This document shows, in pieces, positions 7,875 to 16,249 of a stretch of DNA of 64,000 bases. The stretch is from Profundibacter amoris. Lineage in GTDB: Bacteria > Pseudomonadota > Alphaproteobacteria > Rhodobacterales > Rhodobacteraceae. A model generated the notes under the pieces. It worked only from the letters and a program-made list of their open reading frames with translations. It was not told the origin of the DNA and did not search any database. The position numbers and the translations under genes are program-made. Every line of letters starts with the position of its first letter. Position 1 is the stretch's first letter. The stretch covers positions 758,001 to 822,000 of the forward strand of contig NZ_CP032125.1 of NCBI RefSeq assembly GCF_003544895.1. The letters are read 5' to 3'.

Positions 7875-9188
7875 TTACACGGCTTCCAGATAGACTTCGG
7901 TTTGCTGTTGCCTGTTCAAATCGGTGATCTTGTGCCGCTCCTGATGTTTTGTAAGCACCATATTGCGGATCAGTTCATCGGGAAAAATCCGCCGGATCAT
8001 GTCGGATGTGCCGAACATTTCAATCGCTGTGTGCCAGTCGGTGGGCAGCTGCGGGAGGTCCAGATCATAGGCATTGCCAGTGATCGGAGCGGGGGGCATG
8101 TGGCCGTCCTCGATCCCGACCAATGCCGCGCCCAGCACTACGGCCAGCATCAGATAGGGGTTGATGTCGCCGCCTGCCACGCGGTGCTCGATACGGCGTG
8201 CGGCGGGTGCGCCACCGGGAATGCGGATGGCGGCGGTGCGGTTTTCATGCGCCCATGAAATGCCGGTGGGGGCATGGGCACCGGGCACCATGCGGGCATA
8301 GGAATTGGCGTGCGGGGCAAAGATCAGGGTGCTGTCGGCCATTGCCTCAAGGCAGCCGGCAATCGCGTGGTGCAATTCGGGCGTGCCGTCCGGTCGGCCA
8401 TCGTCAAAGATGTTGCGTCCCTCTGCGTCCACCACCGAAAAATGCACATGCATCCCGTTGCCCGCATCATCGGCAAAGGGCTTGGCCATGAATGTCGCGG
8501 CCATCCCGTGTTTGCGGGCCATGCCGCGCACCAGTATTTTGAACAGCCACGCATCATCGGCGGCCTTCATCGCGTCGCCGTGATTCAGATTGATTTCAAA
8601 CTGCCCCGCGCCCGATTCCGAAATGGCGGCCTGTGCGGGAATGTCCATCGCCGCCGCGGCCTCATACAAATCGGTAAAGAAGGCATCAAACGCATCCAGC
8701 GCGTCCAGCGACAGGATGTCGGCCTTGTGCATCGGTTTGCCGGTCAGCGGCGAATGGGCGGGTGCAATGGTTTCACCGCTGTCGTCCACCAGATAGAATT
8801 CCAGTTCGGTTGCCGCCATCACCTGCCAGCCACGGGCGCCATAGCGGTCCAGAACCTCTTGCAAGGCATGGCGCGGATCGCCCAGAAACGGCGCACCGTC
8901 ATCATGGTGCAGCACCATCGGGTGCAATTCGCTGGGGGTTTGCAGCCACGGCATCGGCACGGGGCCACGCCCTGTGGGGTGCAGGATGCCATCGGCATCG
9001 CCTGTTTCAAACACCAGCGGGCTGTCGGCGATATCCTCGCCGTGAATGTCGACATTCAGCACCGAAAACGGCAGACGCACCGCGCCCTTGTCCAGCTTTT
9101 TGGCATAGGAGGCCGGCACGCGTTTGCCACGCATCACCCCGTTCAGATCAACAGCAGCGACGCGGATGGTTCGGGGATGTTCGGACAT
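7875..9188 (-). CDS. Glutamine-synthetase-like ligase B
   Basis: A second glutamine synthetase homologue, 437 residues, only distantly similar to ligase A. It keeps the ATELEFYLV motif (about 126-134), a QFEINLNHGD block, MHVHFS in the substrate/metal loop, ENRTAAIRIP and RIEHRVAGGDINPYL. The N-terminus is shorter and unlike that of ligase A. It follows directly behind the two permease genes of the ABC transporter (seven bases after the stop of the second), so it belongs to the transporter transcription unit. Two ligases in one cluster could mean two amines, two ends of one diamine, or a hetero-oligomer; sequence alone does not decide. Confidence 0.84.
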   Translation of the reverse strand: MSEHPRTIRVAAVDLNGVMRGKRVPASYAKKLDKGAVRLPFSVLNVDIHGEDIADSPLVFETGDADGILHPTGRGPVPMPWLQTPSELHPMVLHHDDGAPFLGDPRHALQEVLDRYGARGWQVMAATELEFYLVDDSGETIAPAHSPLTGKPMHKADILSLDALDAFDAFFTDLYEAAAAMDIPAQAAISESGAGQFEINLNHGDAMKAADDAWLFKILVRGMARKHGMAATFMAKPFADDAGNGMHVHFSVVDAEGRNIFDDGRPDGTPELHHAIAGCLEAMADSTLIFAPHANSYARMVPGAHAPTGISWAHENRTAAIRIPGGAPAARRIEHRVAGGDINPYLMLAVVLGAALVGIEDGHMPPAPITGNAYDLDLPQLPTDWHTAIEMFGTSDMIRRIFPDELIRNMVLTKHQERHKITDLNRQQQTEVYLEAV

Positions 9189-9195
9189 GGGGCAC

Positions 9196-10038
9196 CTATC
9201 GGATAACTTGTGGACGTATGCGCAGCTTGCGGCGCTGTTCCTGTGGCAGATGACGGTTCAGGCGTTTGTTGACCATGCCGTAAAAGAAAATCACGGTCAT
9301 GGTCAGCATGATGAAATACATCGCCAGAATGGGGTAGGGGATAAACGGGTTGAAGGTTTTATCCGCGAAATAGCTGGCATAATAGAGCGCATCCCCTTTC
9401 TGCCCCCAGGCCGGAAAACTGGCAAAAAAGACCAGCGTGGTGGCGTGGAACATAAAGATCGCCTCGTTGGTATAGGCGGGCCAGGCCAACCGCAGCATGG
9501 TGGGCCAGATCACCCGCCGGAAACGGGTCCAGCCGGACAGGCCGTAGGCGTCGGCGGCCTCGATATCGCCTTTGGGGATGGACTTCAACGCGCCGTAGAA
9601 AATTTCGCCGGCATAGGCGGATGTGTTCAGGATCAGCACGATCAGCGCCCCCAGCCATGCGCGGGTCAGCCAGCGGGTTTCGACGGTGATTTCGGCAAAG
9701 CCCAGATTGATGTCCCAGCCCAGTTTGGGCAGCAGAACGAAGGCCTCGTAAAACAGGAAGAACTGGATGAACAGCGGCGAGCCACGGAAGATAAAAATGA
9801 ACCATTCCGCCGGTTTGCGGATGAACCAGACACGGCTGCTTTTGGCAAGGCCCACCGCGGTGGACAGGAAAAAGCCGACCAGCAGGGCCAGCACGCCGAA
9901 ATAGATATTCCACAGCAGGCCCGAGCCGATCAGGGTGAACTGTTCGCACAGGGTGAAATCCGATTTCGGCAGCAGGCGTTCGCCAATACCGATCGAGCGC
10001 AGCCCGTAATCCTGAATGGTTTGCAGGCAACTGTTCAT
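9196..10038 (-). CDS. Polar amino-acid ABC transporter permease (HisM/GlnP type), second subunit
   Basis: A 280-residue inner-membrane permease of the His/Glu/Gln/Arg/opine family. It has several hydrophobic spans, a periplasmic or signal-anchor N-terminal part, and the cytoplasmic EAA loop (AADAYGLSGWTRFRRVIWPTML) that docks on the ATPase. Its ATG overlaps the stop of the preceding permease gene by four bases (ATGA), as is usual for paired HisQ/HisM-like subunits. It is followed by ligase B after seven bases. The substrate is presumably a basic amino acid, polyamine or related amine given its neighbours, but permease sequence does not settle that. Confidence 0.85.
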   Translation of the reverse strand: MNSCLQTIQDYGLRSIGIGERLLPKSDFTLCEQFTLIGSGLLWNIYFGVLALLVGFFLSTAVGLAKSSRVWFIRKPAEWFIFIFRGSPLFIQFFLFYEAFVLLPKLGWDINLGFAEITVETRWLTRAWLGALIVLILNTSAYAGEIFYGALKSIPKGDIEAADAYGLSGWTRFRRVIWPTMLRLAWPAYTNEAIFMFHATTLVFFASFPAWGQKGDALYYASYFADKTFNPFIPYPILAMYFIMLTMTVIFFYGMVNKRLNRHLPQEQRRKLRIRPQVIR

Positions 10039-10898
10039 GACATGCCCCCCATCGTGGCCTGCCCGCGTGTCAGCCGGTGCATCAGGCGGCCCAGCACAAC
10101 CTCGCTGATGCGGGTCAGCAGCAGGTAGAACACCAGCAGGCCAAGGAAATAGTAAAGCCGCCAGTCAGGGTGCGGATAGGCAAAGATCTGGGTTTTCGAG
10201 CCACCCAGTTCGCGTGCCCAGTAAACGATGTCTTTCAGGCCCAGCAGGAACAGAAGCGGCGTCGCCTTGATCAGGATCATCCACAGGTTCGACAGGCCGG
10301 GCAGGGCGTAAACCCACATTTGCGGCACCAGTATGCGCCAGAATGTCTGGCGGCGGGACATGCCGTAAGCCTCGGCTGTTTCCAGTTGGCCATGGGGAAC
10401 AGCGCGCATGGCGCCATACAGGACATTGGCGGCAAAGGCGCCAAAGATGATGGCAAAGGTGACCACCGCCAAAGCGAAAGAATAGGTTTCATGCACCCAT
10501 GCAGCCGATGACGACAGGGGCATTTTGGCCTGCGCGCAAACCACGAAATCATTGCCCTGCCGGATCGGCATATCCCAGTCGGGGCATTTGATTTTATGGC
10601 GGATATATTCGATGCCCTGATCCAGCGCGATCACGAAGAACAGGAAAAACGCAATGTCGGGAACCCCGCGCACAATCGCGGTATAGCCCTTGCCGAACCA
10701 GCGCAGCGGCAGGAAATGCGAACGCGCCGCCATCGCGCCGCCAAAGCCGAACATCAGGGCGACGGGGGCCGTGACCAGCAACAGCGCCATCACCAGCCCG
10801 AACGAGCCATAGAACGCCATATGTTTGCCTGTTGTCAGATAACAGGCAAGCCATTCCATCCCTTCAAGGGTTTTCGGTTCTGTGCAAAAGGAAAACAT
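10035..10898 (-). CDS. Polar amino-acid ABC transporter permease (HisQ/GlnP type), first subunit
   Basis: A 287-residue permease with an N-terminal membrane span, a large hydrophilic insertion containing a HKIKCPDWDMP segment, and an EAA loop (ETAEAYGMSRRQTFWRILVPQM). It is the heterodimer partner of the downstream permease, whose start overlaps this stop by four bases. The 57-base gap to the binding-protein gene upstream holds a strong hairpin. The family imports polar amino acids and their derivatives across the inner membrane. Confidence 0.85.
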   Translation of the reverse strand: MFSFCTEPKTLEGMEWLACYLTTGKHMAFYGSFGLVMALLLVTAPVALMFGFGGAMAARSHFLPLRWFGKGYTAIVRGVPDIAFFLFFVIALDQGIEYIRHKIKCPDWDMPIRQGNDFVVCAQAKMPLSSSAAWVHETYSFALAVVTFAIIFGAFAANVLYGAMRAVPHGQLETAEAYGMSRRQTFWRILVPQMWVYALPGLSNLWMILIKATPLLFLLGLKDIVYWARELGGSKTQIFAYPHPDWRLYYFLGLLVFYLLLTRISEVVLGRLMHRLTRGQATMGGMS

Positions 10899-10908
10899 AA
10901 GTCAAAGC

Positions 10909-10935
10909 GGGCAGGGCCAAAAACCGGCCCCGCCC
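10909..10935 (-). promoter_or_regulatory. Intercistronic hairpin after the binding-protein gene
   Basis: In the minus-strand transcript GGGCGGGGCC (10926-10935) pairs with GGCCCTGCCC (10909-10918), one pair being G-U, around a 7-base loop. There is no T-run after it. Hairpins in this position usually protect the abundant binding-protein mRNA and lower expression of the permeases; that role is inferred from position. Confidence 0.6.
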
Positions 10936-10955
10936 TTGTCCATAAGGATCAGTTC

Positions 10956-11681
10956 TTATTCAAAAGTTGCGGCGTCTTCACCGAACCATTTCTTGATCAT
11001 GGCGTTCAGAGTGCCGTCGGCCTTCATCGAGGAAATCGCGGCATCCATTTTGCCTTTCAGCTCGGTGTCAGATTCACGAACACCCATGCCGACACCGGCA
11101 CCGATGATCACGTCATCACCAACGAATTTCAGCTCGCCGCCGCTTTCGGCAACGATCGGTGCAAGGTAATCCTTGTCGGCCAAAACCGCGTCGGCTTCGC
11201 CGTTGCGCACGGCGGCGATGGTTTCGTCAGCCGAGGCGAACTCGACCAGCGTCGCACCCGAGCTGGCGACATAGCCGGCCTGAATGGTGGCTGTCTGTGC
11301 GGCAATCACGCCGCCTTTCAGGTCGACCCCGTCGGCCATCGCAACATAGGCAGATGGAGAACCGGGGATGTATTCCTGTGTGAAATCGATCACTTCGTCA
11401 CGTTCGGGCGTGATCGACATGCCGGCAATGATGGTGTCGTAATTGCCCGATACAAGGTTCGGGATGATGCTGTCCCAATCATTGGTGACCCATTCGCATT
11501 TCAGTTCGGCGCGTTTGCACAGCTCGTCGCCCAGCTCGCGCTCGAACCCGTCCACTTCGCCGGCGTCGTTGATGAAGTTATATGGAGGATAGGCGCCCTC
11601 GGTGCCCATGCGCACGGTGTCGGCCATGGCAAAGCTGGCAGAAAAAGCCAGAGCAGCCGTTGCTAGAATAAGTTTTTTCAT
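10956..11681 (-). CDS. Periplasmic substrate-binding protein of a polar amino-acid ABC transporter
   Basis: A 241-residue cluster 3/HisJ-like solute-binding protein. Residues 1-20 form a Sec signal peptide ending in SFAMA. The mature part begins with VRMGTEGAYPPYNFIN, the usual first strand and ligand-contact loop. Next come the DWDSIIPNLVSGNYDTIIAGMSIT block and the EVIDFTQEY block typical of lysine/arginine/ornithine and octopine binders. GGGAGAT precedes the ATG by about six bases. Affinity for a cationic amine or amino acid would suit the family and neighbours but has to be measured. Confidence 0.87.
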   Translation of the reverse strand: MKKLILATAALAFSASFAMADTVRMGTEGAYPPYNFINDAGEVDGFERELGDELCKRAELKCEWVTNDWDSIIPNLVSGNYDTIIAGMSITPERDEVIDFTQEYIPGSPSAYVAMADGVDLKGGVIAAQTATIQAGYVASSGATLVEFASADETIAAVRNGEADAVLADKDYLAPIVAESGGELKFVGDDVIIGAGVGMGVRESDTELKGKMDAAISSMKADGTLNAMIKKWFGEDAATFE

Positions 11682-11751
11682 TTGGTATCTCCCTAGGTTA
11701 TCTTGGTGGTGCAGTTGTAACCGCCAAAGCGGTCGGATGTAAAACGCTGTG

Positions 11752-12537
11752 TCAGTCCGACACGGTGGCGCTGAGGAATTGTTGCAGGCGTTCGGATTTC
11801 GGATTGCCGAACAGTTCGGCGGGTGGCCCCTGTTCCTCGATCTTGCCCTGATGCAGGAAAATTACATTGTCCGACACATCCGCCGCCAGCCGCATGTCGT
11901 GGGTGACCAGCAGCATGGTGCGCCCCTCGTTGGCCAGATCCTTGATCACCTTGACCACTTCCTGTTCCAGTTCGGGGTCCAGCGCCGACGTGGGTTCGTC
12001 AAACAGCAAGGCTTCGGGTTCCATTGCCAAAGCGCGGGCGATGGCGGCGCGTTGTTGCTGGCCGCCGGACAGTTGCGCGGGCCAGGCGTCGCATTTGTCG
12101 CCGATGCCCACCTTGTCCAGATATTTGCGGGCGGCGGCCTCGGCCTCGGCCTTGTCGCGGCCCAGAACGGTGACGGGGGCTTCCATCACGTTTTGCAGGA
12201 TCGACATATGGGACCACAGGTTGAACTGCTGGAACACCATCGACAGGTTGGTACGCATGCGGATCACCTGATGCTTGTCAGCAGGATGGCGGTGCAGCCC
12301 GTGCCCTCGCCAATGCACGGCCTCTCCCTTGAACAGGATGTCGCCCTGCTGGCTGTCCTCAAGCAGGTTGGCACAGCGCAAGATGGTGGATTTCCCGGAA
12401 CCGGATGACCCGATCAGCGACACGACATCACCGGCATTGGCAGCGATATCGACGCCTTTGATGACCTCCAGATCGCCATAGCTTTTGTGGAGGTCGCGGA
12501 TTTCGATTACCGGTGGGTTCGTTTCAGTCACGTTCAA
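11752..12537 (-). CDS. Polar amino-acid ABC transporter ATP-binding protein
   Basis: A 261-residue HisP/GlnQ-type ATPase. Walker A is GSSGSGKS at about 43-50, the signature is LSGGQQQR, and Walker B is ALLFDEPTSALD. The chosen start is TTG at 12535-12537; GTG two codons later (12529-12531) is an alternative, and neither has a convincing ribosome binding site. It is the promoter-proximal gene of the cluster, with 134 bases to the next gene upstream and about 70 to the binding-protein gene. It powers import by the two permeases. Confidence 0.86.
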   Translation of the reverse strand: MNVTETNPPVIEIRDLHKSYGDLEVIKGVDIAANAGDVVSLIGSSGSGKSTILRCANLLEDSQQGDILFKGEAVHWRGHGLHRHPADKHQVIRMRTNLSMVFQQFNLWSHMSILQNVMEAPVTVLGRDKAEAEAAARKYLDKVGIGDKCDAWPAQLSGGQQQRAAIARALAMEPEALLFDEPTSALDPELEQEVVKVIKDLANEGRTMLLVTHDMRLAADVSDNVIFLHQGKIEEQGPPAELFGNPKSERLQQFLSATVSD

Positions 12538-12671
12538 AGCCGTTTGTTATTTCCCGTCAAAGCAATAGGGCGGGAAACGGGTGTAAATGCAACGGTAAAG
12601 TGGCGGTTGATTGCGTTTTCGCGGCGTCTGTTTGCGATGTCGCGCCGTTTTCGCGTCTTGGTGGTGACGAT

Positions 12672-13109
12672 TTAGCGATTGTCCACACGCTGACGGGCTT
12701 TGGCCCTGTCCATATCGTTCACACCCAGCAAATCCGACACCAGTCGCAATACGGCATCTTCGTTTTCATCGCGCATTCCGTCTGTCAGCGCCACTTCCCA
12801 TAGGGATTCGACAACAGCAACCCGATTTTCATGAGGCACAGCATCCTTGATCGCGCGGGTGAAACGCACCGTGTCGGGGGCTTCGGTTTCAAGAACCTCG
12901 CATTGTTTGCGCAATTCGCGGGCCTCGGCCTCGGTCAGATCATAACGGTTTGACAGGATCTGGTCGATCTTGGCCACTTCCCTTGCATCGTAATTGTTAT
13001 CCGAACGGGCCACGCGCACCAAAAGCGCACCCAGCGCAAGGCGGGCATCGGTGTCCGTAAGCGGAGCGGGAGCGGGGGCAGTGAGCCGTTTTAGAAATTC
13101 GCCAAACAT
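12672..13109 (-). CDS. TerB-family tellurite-resistance-like protein
   Basis: A 145-residue all-alpha protein of the TerB/DjlA N-terminal type. The pattern LALGALLVRVARSDNNYDAREVAKIDQIL, then an ALTDGMRDENEDAVLRLV repeat near the C-terminus, gives the acidic helix pairs that bind metal in relatives. The ATG at 13107-13109 is chosen because the residues before it do not look coding. No other ter genes are nearby, so a tellurite phenotype should not be assumed; single copies like this are common in Rhodobacterales and of unknown role. Confidence 0.75.
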   Translation of the reverse strand: MFGEFLKRLTAPAPAPLTDTDARLALGALLVRVARSDNNYDAREVAKIDQILSNRYDLTEAEARELRKQCEVLETEAPDTVRFTRAIKDAVPHENRVAVVESLWEVALTDGMRDENEDAVLRLVSDLLGVNDMDRAKARQRVDNR

Positions 13110-13161
13110 GCGGGTAGATATAGGTAGGCAAACTGCAAATGCCAATCACAAAGCGGCGCGG

Positions 13162-13455
13162 TTATTCGTCATAGCCTTCGACGATCACCAGATTGCCCTC
13201 GGACACCGGATCACGCAGCGCTTTGGCCGCCCTGTATTCGGGGCTGTCGTAACAGGCCTGCGCGGTGGCAACATCCTTGAATTCGATCACCACGGTGCGC
13301 GGGTTGGCCTGCCCCTCGACGATGGTTTGATCCCCGCCACGGATCAGGAACCTTGCCCCGTATTTGGCAAACGCTTCGGCGTTGGCGGCGCGATAGGCCT
13401 GATATTGCTCCAGATCATGCACCACGATCTGCCCGACCCAATACCCTTTTGCCAT
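13162..13455 (-). CDS. DUF1330 domain protein
   Basis: A 97-residue protein with the dimeric alpha/beta-barrel (ferredoxin-like) DUF1330 pattern: KGYWVGQIVVHDLEQYQAY at the N-terminus, a GGDQTIVEG turn and VVIEFKDVATAQACYDSPEY. The ATG at 13453-13455 gives a normal length for the family. It lies ten bases downstream of the pyrG stop on the same strand and could be read through from it. Function unknown. Confidence 0.82.
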   Translation of the reverse strand: MAKGYWVGQIVVHDLEQYQAYRAANAEAFAKYGARFLIRGGDQTIVEGQANPRTVVIEFKDVATAQACYDSPEYRAAKALRDPVSEGNLVIVEGYDE

Positions 13456-13465
13456 GTGCTTTCCT

Positions 13466-15109
13466 TTATACCAGACGTGAAGATTCGATCGCCGCCTTGA
13501 TAAAGCTGGCAAACAGCGGGTGCGGCGCAAACGGTTTGGATTTCAGTTCGGGGTGGAACTGCACCCCGATGAACCACGGATGATCCGGCCATTCGATAAT
13601 TTCGGGCAGGCGGCCATCGGGCGACATGCCGGAAAACCGCAGGCCGGTTTTCTCCAGCGCCTCGCGGTATTTCACGTCAACCTCGTAACGGTGGCGGTGG
13701 CGTTCCTCGATTGTGGTTGTGCCGTAAACTTCGGCCACTTTCGAGCCTTCCTCAAGCTGCGCGGTATAGGCCCCCAGCCGCATGGTGCCGCCTTTGTCGT
13801 CATCCACCTTGCGGGCCACCTTGTGGTTGCCCTGAACCCATTCCTTCAGGTGGTAAACCACGGGGGTAAAGCGTTTGCCGCCAGCCTCGTGATCGAATTC
13901 CTCGGAACCGGCATCGGTGATTCCGGCCAGATTGCGCGCGGCCTCGATCACGGCCATTTGCATGCCCAGACAGATGCCCAGATAGGGCACATTATGGGTG
14001 CGGGCATATTCGGCGGCTTTGATTTTACCTTCGGTTCCGCGTTCGCCAAATCCGCCGGGCACAAGGATCGCGTCGAATGGTTCCAGATGGGCGACAGGGT
14101 CTTCGGTGTCGAACACTTCGGCATCGACCCATTCCAGCTTTACCCGCGTGCGGTTGGCCATGCCGCCGTGGGTCAGGGCCTCGGCGATGGATTTATAGGC
14201 GTCGCCCAACTGGGTGTATTTGCCGACGATGGCAACCTTCACTTCGCCCTCGGCGTTGGTCAGGCGGTCGGCCACGTCATCCCAGCGGGACATATCCGGC
14301 ATCGGCGCATCGGTGATGCCAAAGGCATTCAGAACTGCGGTATCCAGACCTTCACGGTGATAGGCCAGCGGGGCCTCGTAAATGGATTTCAGATCATAGG
14401 CGGCAATCACGTTTTCGGTGCGCACGTTGCAGAACAGGCCGATTTTGGCGCGTTCCTTGTCGGGGATCGGATGTTCGGAGCGACAAACCAGAACCTCGGG
14501 GGCAATCCCGATCGAGCGCAGTTCCTTGACGCTGTGCTGGGTCGGTTTGGTTTTCAATTCGCCGGCTGCGGCCAGATAGGGGATCAGGGTCAGGTGCATG
14601 AAAATGCATTGCCCGCGTGGTTTGTCTTGCGAAAACTGGCGGATCGCTTCGAAAAACGGCAGGGCTTCGATATCGCCCACTGTGCCGCCGATTTCGCACA
14701 GCATGAAATCGACTTCATCTTCGCCAATCGAGATGAAATCCTTGATTTCGTTGGTGACATGCGGAATCACCTGAATGGTTTTGCCTAGATAATCGCCGCG
14801 CCGTTCCTTTTCCAGCACGGTGGAATAAATCCGGCCCGAGGATACAGAATCGGTATTGCGGGCGGATACGCCGGTGAAACGCTCGTAATGGCCAAGGTCC
14901 AGATCGGTTTCGGCACCATCATCGGTGACGAACACTTCGCCATGTTCAAAGGGCGACATCGTGCCGGGGTCGACGTTCAGATAAGGGTCAAGTTTGCGCA
15001 GACGCACAGTATAGCCGCGGGCCTGCAATAATGCACCCAAAGCCGCCGAAGACAGCCCCTTGCCAAGGCTTGAAACAACACCACCAGTAATGAAAATAAA
15101 CCGTGCCAT
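13466..15109 (-). CDS. pyrG: CTP synthase
   Basis: Makes CTP from UTP, ATP and glutamine in the cytoplasm. The 547 residues match the family length. The N-terminal synthetase domain starts with [16 protein letters not shown] and keeps [21 protein letters not shown]. The C-terminal class I amidotransferase domain has its nucleophile in YLGICLGMQ near residue 380 and the late histidine-glutamate in VQFHPE. secG lies upstream on the same strand across a 168-base gap with a nested inverted repeat. The pairing secG-pyrG is common in Rhodobacterales. Confidence 0.97.
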   Translation of the reverse strand: MARFIFITGGVVSSLGKGLSSAALGALLQARGYTVRLRKLDPYLNVDPGTMSPFEHGEVFVTDDGAETDLDLGHYERFTGVSARNTDSVSSGRIYSTVLEKERRGDYLGKTIQVIPHVTNEIKDFISIGEDEVDFMLCEIGGTVGDIEALPFFEAIRQFSQDKPRGQCIFMHLTLIPYLAAAGELKTKPTQHSVKELRSIGIAPEVLVCRSEHPIPDKERAKIGLFCNVRTENVIAAYDLKSIYEAPLAYHREGLDTAVLNAFGITDAPMPDMSRWDDVADRLTNAEGEVKVAIVGKYTQLGDAYKSIAEALTHGGMANRTRVKLEWVDAEVFDTEDPVAHLEPFDAILVPGGFGERGTEGKIKAAEYARTHNVPYLGICLGMQMAVIEAARNLAGITDAGSEEFDHEAGGKRFTPVVYHLKEWVQGNHKVARKVDDDKGGTMRLGAYTAQLEEGSKVAEVYGTTTIEERHRHRYEVDVKYREALEKTGLRFSGMSPDGRLPEIIEWPDHPWFIGVQFHPELKSKPFAPHPLFASFIKAAIESSRLV

Positions 15110-15213
15110 ATGGCAAACGCCCCCGTGAGATATATCGTTATATGCAGCGCGTGCAGCCTTGCAAAAACCGCATCATCACGGGATTTGACATATAGTAGAT
15201 TCGCGCGGATTTG

Positions 15214-15250
15214 GCAACAGAACACAACATGATGTTGTGCAAATTGTTGC
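15214..15250. repeat. Nested inverted repeat between secG and pyrG
   Basis: A perfect 17-base odd palindrome CACAACATGATGTTGTG (15223-15239) is enclosed by a second pair of arms, GCAACA (15214-15219) and TGTTGC (15245-15250). The minus-strand transcript of secG would fold here, and no T-run follows. It could be a weak terminator for secG or an operator for pyrG. Confidence 0.5.
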
Positions 15251-15277
15251 AAAACCTATGTGTTGTAGATGGTTAGA

Positions 15278-15652
15278 TCAGTCCGCAGGCGGGGGCGTGA
15301 TCGGTGTGTCGCCGGCACTTGGTGGCAACAGATCATCCGTAGCCGGTGCAACCGGCGCTGTCACGGGTTGTTCCACCGGTGCGTCACCCAAACGGTCCAG
15401 AACCGAAGACCCGGCCGCGTTTTTGGCGGCAATGATTGTCATGGTGATCGAGGTGGCAATAAACGCAATCGCCAGAATCCATGTCAATTTGGTCAGTGCA
15501 TCGGCTGCTGCGCGGCCCGACATGGCACCGCCGCCGCCACCACCGCCACCGCCGCCCATACCCAGACCGCCGCCTTCCGAGCGCTGCAACAACACAACAC
15601 CGATCAGCGAAAGCGCCAGAATAAGGTGGATGACAAGGATTACGTTTTCCAT
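15278..15652 (-). CDS. secG: Preprotein translocase subunit SecG
   Basis: A 124-residue inner-membrane subunit of the SecYEG channel. It has two hydrophobic helices (about 2-20 and 55-75) separated by the conserved VVLLQRSEGGGLGMG segment, which is followed by a long run of glycines. The tail is rich in Pro, Ala and Asp, as in other Rhodobacterales SecG proteins, and is poorly conserved. The ATG is at 15650-15652. It precedes pyrG on the same strand. Confidence 0.93.
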   Translation of the reverse strand: MENVILVIHLILALSLIGVVLLQRSEGGGLGMGGGGGGGGGGAMSGRAAADALTKLTWILAIAFIATSITMTIIAAKNAAGSSVLDRLGDAPVEQPVTAPVAPATDDLLPPSAGDTPITPPPAD

Positions 15653-15716
15653 AGGGACGGTCCGTTTGATTCAGGTTTGGTGTTATCTAAGGCCAGAAAC
15701 GCCCGCCCGCAAGCCC

Positions 15717-16112
15717 TTAGTCATCACTATCGTTGATATCGACCTGCCCGGAAAGGCTGCGGCGCACGAAACTCCAGGACAATCCAACGCCCAACACCAC
15801 AGATAGGGCCAGAATTCCGATCCAGACATTCATGCTGGAATTATCCAGTGACAGCAGGCCGTAATCATACAACACCCACAACAGTGCCGCGACAACGGCT
15901 GTGACCAACCCCATGCCCAGCGCGCCGATAGAGTGCAATGTGGCGCGTAAAAATATGATATAGCCGATCAGCAGCAATAGCCCCAGCAGCACGACCATCG
16001 GCATTTGTTTGTCGAAATTGTCTACCGCCCAACGGGTGTAATTCCATTGTGTTGGATTGAATGTTGCGGCCAACAGGCCAAAAGCAACCGCCCAGCGAAG
16101 TAAAAAGCCCAT
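15717..16112 (-). CDS. Small four-helix membrane protein (DUF6524-like)
   Basis: A 131-residue integral membrane protein with about four hydrophobic helices and a short acidic tail (DINDSDD). NPTQWNYTRW after the first helix and LWVLYDYGLLSLDN before the last are strongly conserved in roseobacter relatives I recognise; DUF6524 is my best family match from memory. It sits upstream of secG on the same strand and divergent from purA. Function unknown. Confidence 0.75.
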   Translation of the reverse strand: MGFLLRWAVAFGLLAATFNPTQWNYTRWAVDNFDKQMPMVVLLGLLLLIGYIIFLRATLHSIGALGMGLVTAVVAALLWVLYDYGLLSLDNSSMNVWIGILALSVVLGVGLSWSFVRRSLSGQVDINDSDD

Positions 16113-16249
16113 AAGTCTAATCCCTTTTTTCGCAATGATTTGCAGGTTTGCGGGCAGTCTGTCCAGTGGGGCGGCGATTTTACCGGTTCCCTTGGGGCGG
16201 GGCTGTGGCTACAAAGGCGCGAATTTTAACGGATGTCTGGGGATTCTTA

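Noticed and set aside
13520-14788. A 422-codon plus-strand ORF
   Set aside because: Antisense shadow of pyrG, whose motifs are all on the minus strand; no domain or plausible start context.
15530-15580. Glycine-codon run in secG as a simple-repeat element
   Set aside because: It is coding sequence for the usual glycine-rich linker between the SecG helices and its tail.
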